A stretch of 40,310 bases of DNA, taken from Betaproteobacteria bacterium (GTDB lineage: Bacteria > Pseudomonadota > Gammaproteobacteria > Burkholderiales > Burkholderiaceae_D). Each line of letters starts with the position of its first letter. The stretch's first letter is position 1. Positions 1-7,565 of this stretch are shown piece after piece. The stretch lies in NCBI GenBank assembly GCA_013287275.1, contig JABDED010000022.1, forward strand, positions 1 to 40,310, in the 5' to 3' direction. The notes beneath the pieces were generated by a model, which had not been told where the DNA came from, ran no database searches, and was given only the letters and a program-made list of their open reading frames with translations. Position numbers and translations under genes: made by a program.

Positions 1-578
1 ACGGCCATGCGGTGCTGAGGCTGGAACCACAGCCGCCCGGCAAGGGCTTTGAATTCGTCGATGCGATCAAGGGCGGTGTGATCCCGCGCGAGTTTATCCC
101 TGCGGTGGAAAAAGGCATCATAGAAACGCTGAAATCCGGCGTGCTGGCAGGCTACCCGGTGGTGGACGTGAAAGCGACGCTGATCTTCGGCTCTTACCAC
201 GACGTGGACTCCAACGAGAATGCATTCCGCATGGCCGGATCGATAGCGTTCAAGGACGGCATGCGGCGCGCGAACCCTATCTTGCTGGAACCGATGATGG
301 CGGTGGAGGTGGAAACACCGGAGGACTATGCAGGCACCGTGATGGGCGACCTGTCGTCGCGCCGCGGCATGGTGCAAGGCATGGATGAAATCGCCGGTGG
401 CGGCGGCAAGATCATCCGGGCGGAAGTGCCCTTGTCCGAGATGTTCGGCTATTCCACAGCGCTGCGTTCCGCGACCCAGGGGCGCGCCACGTACACGATG
501 GAGTTCAAGCATTATGCGGAAGCTCCGCGCAACGTGGCGGAGCAGGTGATGACGCGCAAGGCGGATAATGCACGCTAA
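1..578 (+). CDS. fusA: Elongation factor G, C-terminal part (5' end outside window)
   Basis: Ribosomal translocase GTPase. Only the last 192 or so residues are visible; the reading frame is entered at base 3 and is open from the window edge, so the gene is cut by the window and not broken. The piece covers the end of domain IV and domain V, with the family blocks [60 protein letters not shown] and VPLSEMFGY, and ends in a polar tail (MTRKADNAR). The next gene is a secreted protein, not tuf, so this copy does not show the usual str-operon arrangement on its 3' side. It may be the second EF-G copy that many betaproteobacteria carry. Family assignment is firm; which paralogue it is remains inference. 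Confidence 0.93.
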   Translation, partial: GHAVLRLEPQPPGKGFEFVDAIKGGVIPREFIPAVEKGIIETLKSGVLAGYPVVDVKATLIFGSYHDVDSNENAFRMAGSIAFKDGMRRANPILLEPMMAVEVETPEDYAGTVMGDLSSRRGMVQGMDEIAGGGGKIIRAEVPLSEMFGYSTALRSATQGRATYTMEFKHYAEAPRNVAEQVMTRKADNAR

Positions 579-675
579 AAAAACTGTTTATTTGAGTACT
601 TATTAAATAGTTATAAGTGTGTCAGTAGGGTAACAAGATGTAAAACCAGTCATCGGATATGCTCGCAAGTCGTTG

Positions 676-681
676 TATACT
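676..681 (+). promoter_or_regulatory. Possible -10 box upstream of the secreted-protein gene
   Basis: TATACT preceded directly by TTG, about 30 bases before the start codon at 711. No convincing -35 hexamer is visible at 17 bases upstream, so this is only a candidate. Confidence 0.3.
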
Positions 682-710
682 CACCTGCAATAGCTTAAAG
701 AGTGTATCCG

Positions 711-1211
711 ATGAAAAAAATATTATTAGCCGCAGCCCTGGTCGCCGCCAGCGCTTCCGTTTTTGCAGCCGACGTTGGTGTGTCAATCAACTTCGCCCAG
801 CCGGGTTTGTACGGCCGGGTCGACATAGGTGCGGTGCCGTCGCCGCAAGTGGTGTATACCCGGCCCGTCATCATCCAGCCTGTACCGGTAGGGGTGGTCC
901 AGGAACCCTTGTATTTGTACGTGCCGCCCGGCCATCAGAAAAACTGGCGCAAGCATTGCGCCAGCTACAATGCCTGCGGCCAGCCGGTATATTTTGTGCA
1001 AGAAAACTGGTACCGCAATGAGTATGTGCCGCGCTACCGCGAACATTGGCATGGTCCGGAACGCCATGAAGAACGCCGCGACTATGACCGCCGCGACTAC
1101 CGCGACGATCGCCGCGGAGACGACCGGGATCACGGCAGAGGCCACGATAAGGATCGCGGGGATCGTGGGGATCATGACAGGGGACATGACGACCACGGCA
1201 GGGATCACTAA
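711..1211 (+). CDS. Secreted protein with Asp/Arg/His-rich tail
   Basis: Product of 166 residues, predicted to be exported: MKKILLAAALVAASASVFA is a clean Sec signal peptide with an AxA-type cleavage site before ADVGVS. The central part is hydrophobic and proline-rich (PVIIQPVPVG, YLYVPPGHQKNW), with two cysteines (KHCASYNACG) that could form a disulfide. The last 50 or so residues are almost only D, R, H, G, E and Y in short irregular repeats such as DRRDYRDDRRGD and HDRGHDDHGRDH, a composition that could bind divalent metals or polyanions. The ATG at 711 is chosen over the GTG at 702 because it directly begins the signal peptide. Proteins of this type are common but uncharacterised in Burkholderiales; no function is assigned. 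A terminator follows. Confidence 0.8.
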   Translation: MKKILLAAALVAASASVFAADVGVSINFAQPGLYGRVDIGAVPSPQVVYTRPVIIQPVPVGVVQEPLYLYVPPGHQKNWRKHCASYNACGQPVYFVQENWYRNEYVPRYREHWHGPERHEERRDYDRRDYRDDRRGDDRDHGRGHDKDRGDRGDHDRGHDDHGRDH

Positions 1212-1269
1212 AACCACAGGTAGAGTAAATTTGCCTGCATGAGTTAGCAAGCAGTAATTTCAGCAAGAG

Positions 1270-1304
1270 CGGCATCATCTGTACAAGGATGATGCCGTTT
1301 TTGT
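1270..1304 (+). terminator. Rho-independent terminator
   Basis: A perfect 10-bp stem, CGGCATCATC paired with GATGATGCCG, with an 8-base loop followed by TTTTTGTTTT. It lies 59 bases after the stop of the secreted-protein gene. Confidence 0.85.
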
Positions 1305-1328
1305 TTTCGGGGCCCTATTACAGAGGTG

Positions 1329-1961
1329 CTAGCCTGCTTGCGCCCGCCATGCGCTGGCCAGCCAGGGCTGCTGTTCGCGCGGCAGGCCTTGCGGGCGATA
1401 ATAATGTTCCAGTTCGACAAATCCCGCCTGATCCATAAAAGCCCACCACGCGGTTTTATCGTGAAATGCGCTGTAGCGGTTGCGGCTCCAGCCTTCGCTG
1501 TTATTGCCGCGCGGCAGAGAGCAAAACAGCACGCCGCCTGTTTTCAATGCCGCATGCAATTGCCGCAATACGCGCGGCAATTCCTGGCTGGGTATATGCT
1601 GCAGCGAGGCATTGGCAAAGATGCCGTCAAACTTGCCGGCGGGCAGGTCCAGTTTTAAAAAATCCTGCTGCCAGACTTCGCAACCGGTGTCCGCGCGAGC
1701 CATCGCGACAAATTCTTCGCTGCCGTCCAGCCCTATCGCGATATGCCCGATGCCGGAAAAAGTCTTCAGATCGCGCCCCGGCCCGCAGCCGAAATCCAGC
1801 AGGCAGAACGGCGGCGGGGCATCAATGTGCCGCAGCAGCGCCGCGATATTCTGGCTGACGTCATGGTCGCGCGTGCCTTCGCGGAAGTCCAGCGCACCCT
1901 GGTTGTAATTTTCCAGTGTGCCGGCGGTGATGTTTTCCAGGTCTTGCTTGATATTCGTCAT
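1329..1961 (-). CDS. Class I SAM-dependent methyltransferase
   Basis: Predicted cytosolic methyltransferase of 210 residues, close to the usual size of a single Rossmann-fold methyltransferase domain. The SAM-binding motif I is LLDFGCGPGRD at residues 54-64. An acidic residue after strand 2 (GLDGS) and the motif IV/V region (FDGIFANASLQHIP) follow, then GGVLFCSLPRG, matching the standard order. The substrate cannot be read from the sequence. The gene starts 15 bases after the stop of argP on the same strand, so the two are probably co-transcribed; a link to arginine/lysine control is only implied by position. The start ATG has a GAGAG stretch just upstream. Confidence 0.85.
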   Translation of the reverse strand: MTNIKQDLENITAGTLENYNQGALDFREGTRDHDVSQNIAALLRHIDAPPPFCLLDFGCGPGRDLKTFSGIGHIAIGLDGSEEFVAMARADTGCEVWQQDFLKLDLPAGKFDGIFANASLQHIPSQELPRVLRQLHAALKTGGVLFCSLPRGNNSEGWSRNRYSAFHDKTAWWAFMDQAGFVELEHYYRPQGLPREQQPWLASAWRAQAG

Positions 1962-1976
1962 GCTCTCGTTCTCGGG

Positions 1977-2879
1977 TTATTCCTGCAGCAGCACGTCGCG
2001 CGCTGCCCTGGTCAGGGTTTGCGTCAGCTTTTGCATGCGCGGTGACTGCACCTTCCAGCTATGCCAGTATAAATCCAGATCCATAGGATGGTCGGGGGCC
2101 AGGTCGATCAGCGCGCCGGCCGCAACCTGGCTGGGCAGCTTTTGCAGCATCAGCTCCGGCACCATGCCCCAGCCCATGTCCAGCGCGATGGCGAGCATGA
2201 AGGGTTCCGATGCAGGCACATAATGGCAGGGATAGCTGTGTTCCAGTATGCCGAAATGCTGCTGCAGATAGCCGGATTGCAGCTTGTCCTTGCGGTTGAA
2301 CACAACCACCGGCGCCTTCTGCGCACTGCTGCGCTGCATGCCGCCGGCAAACCAGCGCTGCTGGAAAGCAGGCGACGCCGTGCAGCGATAGCGCATGATG
2401 CCCAGGCGCTCCACGCTGCAGCCGCGCATCGCGTGTGGCTCGGAGGACACGCAGCCCAGCGCCAGCCCGGCTTCCAGCAAGGCATGCGTATGGTCCTGGT
2501 CATCCAGGCTGACATCCAGCAGTACCTTCTCGGTGCGCAAGAAATCCGCCACCGCCGGCAGCAGCCAGCTAGCCAGGCTATCTGCATTGACGGCAATCGC
2601 GATTGTCAGCAGCTCCGCCTGTTCGCCTGAAAAATCCGCGTGCAGGTCCTGCTCCAGCAATTGCACACGGCGCAGATGTTGCAGCAGGCGCTGGCCGGCA
2701 TGGGTGGGGCGGCAGGGGCGGCTGCGCACCAGCAAGGGGCTGCCCAGCTGGATTTCCAGCGCGCGCACCCTTTGCGACACCGCAGACGAGGTCAGATGCA
2801 GCAAGGCCGCCGCCTGCTCAAAGCTGCCGCTGTCTATCACCGCCAACAGGGCGGCGCATTGCCGGGAATCCAGGTTCAT
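1977..2879 (-). CDS. argP: LysR-family regulator, ArgP/LysG type
   Basis: Transcription factor of 300 residues. The N-terminal winged helix (about residues 3-62, with GSFEQAAALLHLTSSAVSQRV as the helix-turn-helix) is followed by a LysR co-inducer domain. Blocks such as IAVNADSLASWLLPA and the C-terminal ALIDLAPDHPMDLDLYWHSWK match what I know of ArgP (IciA/LysG), which senses lysine and arginine and activates the basic amino acid exporter gene. The context supports this strongly: argO/lysE is transcribed divergently 124 bases away. The DNA between them (2880-3003) is AT-rich and should hold the shared control region. No clear Shine-Dalgarno is visible before the ATG. A methyltransferase gene follows at 15 bases. 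Confidence 0.92.
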   Translation of the reverse strand: MNLDSRQCAALLAVIDSGSFEQAAALLHLTSSAVSQRVRALEIQLGSPLLVRSRPCRPTHAGQRLLQHLRRVQLLEQDLHADFSGEQAELLTIAIAVNADSLASWLLPAVADFLRTEKVLLDVSLDDQDHTHALLEAGLALGCVSSEPHAMRGCSVERLGIMRYRCTASPAFQQRWFAGGMQRSSAQKAPVVVFNRKDKLQSGYLQQHFGILEHSYPCHYVPASEPFMLAIALDMGWGMVPELMLQKLPSQVAAGALIDLAPDHPMDLDLYWHSWKVQSPRMQKLTQTLTRAARDVLLQE

Positions 2880-3003
2880 GGTTTTTTAGTAACAGTGATG
2901 TTAAATCATATTAAGAAATTTTAATGAAGTCTCTAATATTTTAATATTGCTTCATATTCTACTGCTTTGGTAACAAAATGCTCCTAATTATTGAGGAGCG
3001 CTT

Positions 3004-3609
3004 ATGTTTTCGTTTTATCTGAAGGGATTTGGCCTGGGGGCCGGCTTGATCATGGCGATAGGTTCGCAGAATGCGCACGTGCTGCGCATGGGTTTGCGTC
3101 GCCAGCACGTGGGGCTGACCGTGCTGGCCTGCATCCTGTGCGAGACCGCGTTGATCAATGCCGGCGTGGCCGGCATGGGGCGCCTGATCGAGGGTGAGCC
3201 GGCTCTGCTCTTGCTGGCACGCTGGGGCGGTGCCGCATTCCTGACCTGGTACGGTTTGCGCGCCTGGCGTTCCGCCTTTTCAGCGCAGGCATTGGATACC
3301 GGTGCCGAACCGGTATTGCTGACTGCGCCGCAAGCCTTGCTGTCGGTGCTGGCAGTGACCTTGCTGAATCCGCATGTGTACCTGGACACGGTAGTGCTAT
3401 TGGGCGCGGTAGGCGGCCAGCAGCCGGGGCAGGGCAAATGGTGGTTTGCGTTCGGTGCGATCAGTACTGCAGTAGTCTGGTTTTGCGCACTGGGTTTCGG
3501 CGCGCGCCTGTTGTCGCCGTGGTTTGCCAAGCCGGCCGCGTGGAGGCTGCTGGATGCTTTTGTGGGCGTGATCATGTTGGCGCTGGCGGCCAGCCTGTTG
3601 TTGTTCTAA
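3004..3609 (+). CDS. argO: LysE/ArgO-family basic amino acid exporter
   Basis: Inner-membrane exporter of 201 residues, the normal size for the LysE family, with about six hydrophobic segments. The N-terminal signature is GLIMAIGSQNAHVLRMGLRR, where most relatives have GPQN; the serine is a small deviation. An Asn-Pro-His motif in LLNPHVYLDTV is also typical. The ATG is preceded by GAGGAG at a good distance (2994-2999). By family and by its divergent ArgP-type regulator it is expected to export L-arginine and/or L-lysine; which one cannot be decided here. A catalase remnant begins 25 bases after the stop. Confidence 0.92.
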   Translation: MFSFYLKGFGLGAGLIMAIGSQNAHVLRMGLRRQHVGLTVLACILCETALINAGVAGMGRLIEGEPALLLLARWGGAAFLTWYGLRAWRSAFSAQALDTGAEPVLLTAPQALLSVLAVTLLNPHVYLDTVVLLGAVGGQQPGQGKWWFAFGAISTAVVWFCALGFGARLLSPWFAKPAAWRLLDAFVGVIMLALAASLLLF

Positions 3610-3634
3610 AAAGGAGTAAGGGCGCAGGCCTTAA

Positions 3635-3826
3635 GAAGACGACTACACTCAGGCCGGCAACCTGTTCCGGTTGTTGCCCGCCGATGAAAGGGAGCGGTTG
3701 ACCAGCAATATCGCCGGCGCGATGCGCAGCGTGTTGGACGTGATCAAGAAGCGCCAGCTGGCGCACTTTGACAAGGCCGATCCCGCCTATGGCGCCGCCG
3801 TCAGGGCCAAGCTGAATATCAAATAA
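3635..3826 (+). pseudogene. 3' remnant of a monofunctional haem catalase gene
   Basis: An open frame of 63 codons with no start codon, preceded in frame by a stop at 3632. Its translation begins EDDYTQAGNLFRLL and continues with ERERLTSNIAGAM, RQLAHFDKADPAYGAAV and AKLNIK before a TAA. This is the extreme C-terminal tail of a small-subunit catalase (KatA-like), where the family has D-D-Y/F-x-Q-A-G, an E-R-L-x-x-N-I-A-G block and a final H-F-x-x-A-D-P-x-Y-G. The haem-binding and catalytic core, more than 400 residues, is absent. The frame itself is intact, so loss of the 5' part may be fairly recent. It lies 25 bases behind argO; an AAGGAG at 3611-3616 is left with no usable start codon. Confidence 0.8.
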
Positions 3827-4437
3827 GTTGTAAATAAGTTGCGGTAGCTGCCCGGCCCCAAAATCTGTGTTGATGCAGAAACGGGGCCGTATTTATTGCA
3901 AGCTCTTAGGCGCATATTTGCCTAAAAACTGCCTATTCCCGGCAAATCATCAGTCATAGAGGCCGTCTGGGCCCGATCCGTCAGACATAGGGCCTGCTAA
4001 ATTGGCCACACACGACACCGTTGCCGTATCCTGCGGCAAGGATGCTTTAAATTGCTCGCTGGTTCATGGATATTCTCATTAAACATGCTACACAGTTGCC
4101 GGTACGCCTACCGCCAATTTGCATGGGTGTTCGCGATTGAGTAACGTTAGTGGAGTTTCATTGCCACTTTGTAAATTGGGAAGCCAAGCTGATGATGGGT
4201 TAAAACTGTTTCAATTCAAAATCGGGATGGCGGTACTTCTTGAATGAGGTTTTTTGTGAGAGCGTATTTGGAGGTAATTGTATAGACGCACAAATTTATG
4301 CGGTTAGAATAGCGGTTCCTGTTCACCACGATTCAGTAGACTGCCCTGGCAATGGTAATAATGCCGCTGTGCAACTGCATCCAACAACCTGCTAATGGCT
4401 TTAAATATCAAGCCGAAAAATTGAAATCTAGTTATTC
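3827..4437. other. Intergenic stretch without a recognisable gene
   Basis: Apart from the hairpin at 3853-3894, no coding frame with family resemblance was found on either strand. The stretch becomes AT-richer towards 4437 and presumably carries the promoter of the creatininase-like gene. No clear -35/-10 pair stands out. Confidence 0.5.
3853..3894 (+). terminator. Possible terminator behind the catalase remnant
   Basis: CGGCCCC pairs with GGGGCCG across a 23-base loop that contains a smaller CTG/CAG stem, followed by TATTTATT. It probably once ended the catalase transcript. The tail is not a pure T-tract, so the call is moderate. Confidence 0.5.
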
Positions 4438-5286
4438 ATGCCTCAGCACCCTATGCACTTTTTCCGCCGAATAAAGAGCGCGCATGCCGCGCTTGTACTA
4501 ATAAGCGCATGGCTTACGTTGCTTCCCCTGTCCGCGTGGTCGAAGTCGAACAGCGTATTCCTGGAAGACCTGACCTGGACCGAAGTACGTGAGCAGCTGC
4601 AAGCAGGCAAGACCACCATCATTATCCCCATTGGCGCCACGGAGCAAAGCGGCCCGCATATGGCGCTAGGGAAACATAACGTGCGCGCCAAGGTGTTGGC
4701 CGGCAAGATTGCTGCATCCTTGGGTAATGCGCTGGTGGCGCCCGTTCTGGCCTATGTTCCAGAGGGGAACATTACACCGCCCAGCGGTCATATGCGTTTC
4801 TCCGGTACTATTTCAGTACCGGACGATGCATTCAAAGGCATCCTTGACGGAGCTGCCCGCAGTTTCAGGCAGCATGGTTTCCAAGACATCGTATTCATAG
4901 GTGATCACGGTGGCTACCAGGCTCAGATGAAAGCGGTGGCGGCGCGCCTGAACCGTGACTGGACAGCGACTCCTGTGCGCGCGCACTTCATCGCCGAGTA
5001 TTACCGCGTAGTAGAAACCGACTACGTGCAGGCCTTGCGTAGCAAAGGATTGACCGACGCGCAAATAGGCTTGCATGCGGGAGTGGCCGACACTTCCCTG
5101 ATGATGGCAATAGATGCAAGCCTGGTGAGGACAGATCAAATGCCGCGCGACCCGGCAGAGGCCCGCGCCAACGGTATCGTCGGCGATCCGCGCGCTTCTA
5201 GCGCCGCCTTGGGGCAACTGGGCGTCGACTTGATCGTCGCCAGGACAACAGCGGCTATCCGCGCTGCAGTGGCGGCTCGGCATTGA
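4438..5286 (+). CDS. Exported creatininase-family protein
   Basis: Protein of 282 residues with a long signal peptide (RRIKSA then a hydrophobic run ending near LSAWSKS, residue 37), so it probably acts in the periplasm. The rest follows the creatininase (creatinine amidohydrolase/MftE) fold: PIGATEQSGPHM (residues 64-75), LAYVPEGN, GDHGGY (155-160) and HAGVADTSLMM (from 213). The family normally has EQHGPH and an Asp eleven residues after the Glu. Here the His of EQH is Ser71 and the Asp position is His80 (ALGKHN), so the metal site must be rearranged or the protein belongs to a distinct subfamily. The Glu often found in HAGE is a Val. A beta-propeller gene follows after about 50 bases, probably in one operon. 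The substrate is unknown. Confidence 0.85.
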   Translation: MPQHPMHFFRRIKSAHAALVLISAWLTLLPLSAWSKSNSVFLEDLTWTEVREQLQAGKTTIIIPIGATEQSGPHMALGKHNVRAKVLAGKIAASLGNALVAPVLAYVPEGNITPPSGHMRFSGTISVPDDAFKGILDGAARSFRQHGFQDIVFIGDHGGYQAQMKAVAARLNRDWTATPVRAHFIAEYYRVVETDYVQALRSKGLTDAQIGLHAGVADTSLMMAIDASLVRTDQMPRDPAEARANGIVGDPRASSAALGQLGVDLIVARTTAAIRAAVAARH

Positions 5287-5337
5287 CCGGTCACCTGTGT
5301 TGGATAGTGTATAGAACGAAACATAAAGAGATTGAGC

Positions 5338-6657
5338 ATGCGTAAGCAAAGAGTAATTACTATTTCCATTTTTACCGCCTTGGCGGGGGCAGCTGCATGG
5401 TGGGCCGTGGCCGAATCCGCCTTGAAACTAGAAACGGCAAATGCAGCGCCGTTAGCGGCGACAGCTTCCAGCCCAGGCCCGGTCACGACCGTACCCGGCA
5501 TGCCGGCTGTCATTGATCCCAACAACCTGTACAGCGAAACCACGTCCAACCACATGAGTCCCGCTGTGGCGGGCGCACTGGAGCGCGTCTACGTGCCCAA
5601 CCATACGGGCAATACGGTATCTGTGATTGATCCGGCAACCTTGAAGGTGATAGATACCTTCAAGGTCGGCATCAATCCGCAGCATGTGGTGCCGTCCTGG
5701 GATCTGCGTACATTGTGGGTCGCCAATAATGCAGAAGGCCGTACCGATGGCAGCATGACGCCTATCGATCCCTTAACCGGAAAACCGGGGAAGTTTATCA
5801 GTGTGGAAGACCCCTACAATTTGTACTGGTCCCCGGACGGTCAATCCGCGATTATTGTCGTTGAAGAAATGAAGCGCCTGGATTTTCGCGATCCGCACAG
5901 CATGAAGTTGCAATATTCGATAGCCGCGCCACAATGCGACGGCATCAATCATGCGGATTTTTCCATAGACGGCAAGTTCGCATTGTTTACTTGCGAATTT
6001 GGAGGATCGATCGTCAAGATCGATTTGCAGAGCCGTTCTGTAGTAGGCACGCTCAAGCTAAGCAAGTATTTCAGTCGCCCGGAGGTACTTGCGATCATCG
6101 AAAAGCCGGGCAAGAAACCGAAGAAATTGCCGGACCCGGTCGAGCTGGGCGCGGAAATCTGTACCACGAAAGGCATGCCTCAGGACGTGCGTTCGTCACC
6201 AGATGGTAAGGTATTTTTTGTCGCCGACATGATGGCTGACGGTGTGCACGTCGTTGACGGGGCCTCACTCCAGCAGATAGGCTTCATACCCACCGGCATC
6301 GGCGCACATGGGCTTTACCCTAGCCGTGACGGCAAAAGCCTATATGTCGCCAATCGCGGCAGCAATCAGATTCGCGGCAAACCGAGAGGTAAGGGCAGCG
6401 TGTCGGTCATCGATTTCGCTACCCGCACGGTCGTCAAGAACTGGCCGATACCGGGCGGCGGCAGCCCTGACATGGGCAACGTTAGCGCCGACGGCAAGCA
6501 TCTATGGCTTTCGGGACGCTACGATGACGTGGTATATCGCTTCGATACTACGTCGGGCAGTGTGGACAAGGTGAAGGTTGGCCGAGAACCGCATGGCCTG
6601 ACGGTGTGGCCGCAACCAGGCCGCTATTCGCTGGGACATACCGGCAATATGCGGTGA
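5338..6657 (+). CDS. YVTN/YncE-like beta-propeller protein, membrane-anchored or exported
   Basis: Protein of 439 residues. Residues 1-25 (MRKQRVITISIF...) form a signal peptide or N-terminal anchor, and a low-complexity Ala/Pro/Thr linker follows. From about residue 83 the chain is built of propeller blades: RVYVPNHTGNTVSVIDP with TLKVIDTFKVG, then ADFSIDGKFALFTCEFG, SSPDGKVFFVADMM, PSRDGKSLYVANRGSN, GSVSVIDFATRTVV and SADGKHLWLSGRYDD. These are the x-x-DGK-x-[LV]-[YF]-[VL]-[AT] and VSVID repeats of the YVTN family. The ATG at 5338 is preferred over the TTG at 5332 because an AAAGAG lies 8 bases before it. Such propellers usually bind partners or small ligands; some serve with periplasmic oxidases or quinoproteins, but none is encoded here. 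It probably works with the exported creatininase-like protein upstream. Confidence 0.85.
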   Translation: MRKQRVITISIFTALAGAAAWWAVAESALKLETANAAPLAATASSPGPVTTVPGMPAVIDPNNLYSETTSNHMSPAVAGALERVYVPNHTGNTVSVIDPATLKVIDTFKVGINPQHVVPSWDLRTLWVANNAEGRTDGSMTPIDPLTGKPGKFISVEDPYNLYWSPDGQSAIIVVEEMKRLDFRDPHSMKLQYSIAAPQCDGINHADFSIDGKFALFTCEFGGSIVKIDLQSRSVVGTLKLSKYFSRPEVLAIIEKPGKKPKKLPDPVELGAEICTTKGMPQDVRSSPDGKVFFVADMMADGVHVVDGASLQQIGFIPTGIGAHGLYPSRDGKSLYVANRGSNQIRGKPRGKGSVSVIDFATRTVVKNWPIPGGGSPDMGNVSADGKHLWLSGRYDDVVYRFDTTSGSVDKVKVGREPHGLTVWPQPGRYSLGHTGNMR

Positions 6658-6746
6658 TTATGTCTGCCAGGCGCTTGTAGCAAGCAGAGGGCTTCATACG
6701 GCCAGCCTCGTCAAATTCCAGGGAAGCTTTTGCCGCCAATGGCTGA

Positions 6747-7457
6747 TCAGGCCTCGGTTTCAAACAGCGGCTTGATCAGCTTGCTCCGCCCGGCGGCCGT
6801 TACCTGCAGGGCCCGGGAATCCGCGTCGCGCCGCAGCCAGCCCTGGTCGACGAAGGCATCCAGCATTGCCACTGCCAGCGGCCCGGCAAAATGGTCGCGC
6901 CGTTCCGACCAGTCTACACAGCCATACAGCATCCTTTTGCCTTGCAAGCCGTCTATGGTTTGCACAGCCAGGCCTAGCTGCTGCAATTTGACGATGCCGG
7001 CCGGCGTCAGCACGTAGTCGTTACCATCGCCCTCGCTGACGCTCACCCAATTTCGCTGGATGAAAGTCTGGCAAAGGCGTACCCCAAGTTCGCCCGCAAT
7101 ATGTCCATAGCAGCTGCGCGCGTGGCGCAAGCCGCGCATGGCCGGCGCCTGCCAGCGTATGGTTTCCGGCAACACACCGTCGGCCACGCGCAACAGCGCT
7201 TCCAGCGCATGCGCCACATTGCCGTCGGCCAGCATGAAATAGCGATGCCGGCCCTGCGCGCGCACCCGCGCCAGCCTTTCATCGACCAGCAATTTCAGGT
7301 GCTGCGATGCGGTGGACGGCGTGACGCCGGCATGGATGGCGAGATCCTTGGCGGTATAGAAGCGGCCATCGAGCAGCCGCGACAGCATCAGCGCGCGCGT
7401 CGGGTCCCCGATGGCGGCGGCAATGCGGGAAAAGCGGGGCTGCACGATGGGGGTCAT
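6747..7457 (-). CDS. ArsR-type winged-helix transcriptional regulator
   Basis: Regulator of 236 residues, about twice the size of a minimal ArsR protein. The N-terminal part (residues 8-85) is the ArsR winged helix: RIAAAIGDPTRALMLSRLLDG, then the recognition region AGVTPSTASQHLKLL and the wing RVRAQGRHRYFMLA. The C-terminal half contains HARSCYGHIAGELGV and DWSERRDHFAGPL and may form a second winged domain or an effector domain; a pair of conserved-looking cysteines (RSCYGH, YGCVDW) could sense metal or redox state, which is inference. The start at 7457 is taken because AGGAG lies just upstream, unlike the longer alternative at 7526. It lies 109 bases beyond the stop of the ornithine cyclodeaminase-like gene on the same strand. 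Confidence 0.85.
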   Translation of the reverse strand: MTPIVQPRFSRIAAAIGDPTRALMLSRLLDGRFYTAKDLAIHAGVTPSTASQHLKLLVDERLARVRAQGRHRYFMLADGNVAHALEALLRVADGVLPETIRWQAPAMRGLRHARSCYGHIAGELGVRLCQTFIQRNWVSVSEGDGNDYVLTPAGIVKLQQLGLAVQTIDGLQGKRMLYGCVDWSERRDHFAGPLAVAMLDAFVDQGWLRRDADSRALQVTAAGRSKLIKPLFETEA

Positions 7458-7565
7458 GGCTTGCTCCTGTCGATAGGATATGGCCAAGTATACCTGCTCT
7501 CGCAGCTCGGATGCTTCGGTGCGCAACGAACTATCATGCGGGCTTGAAACGCCGGGTTGGCAAAT

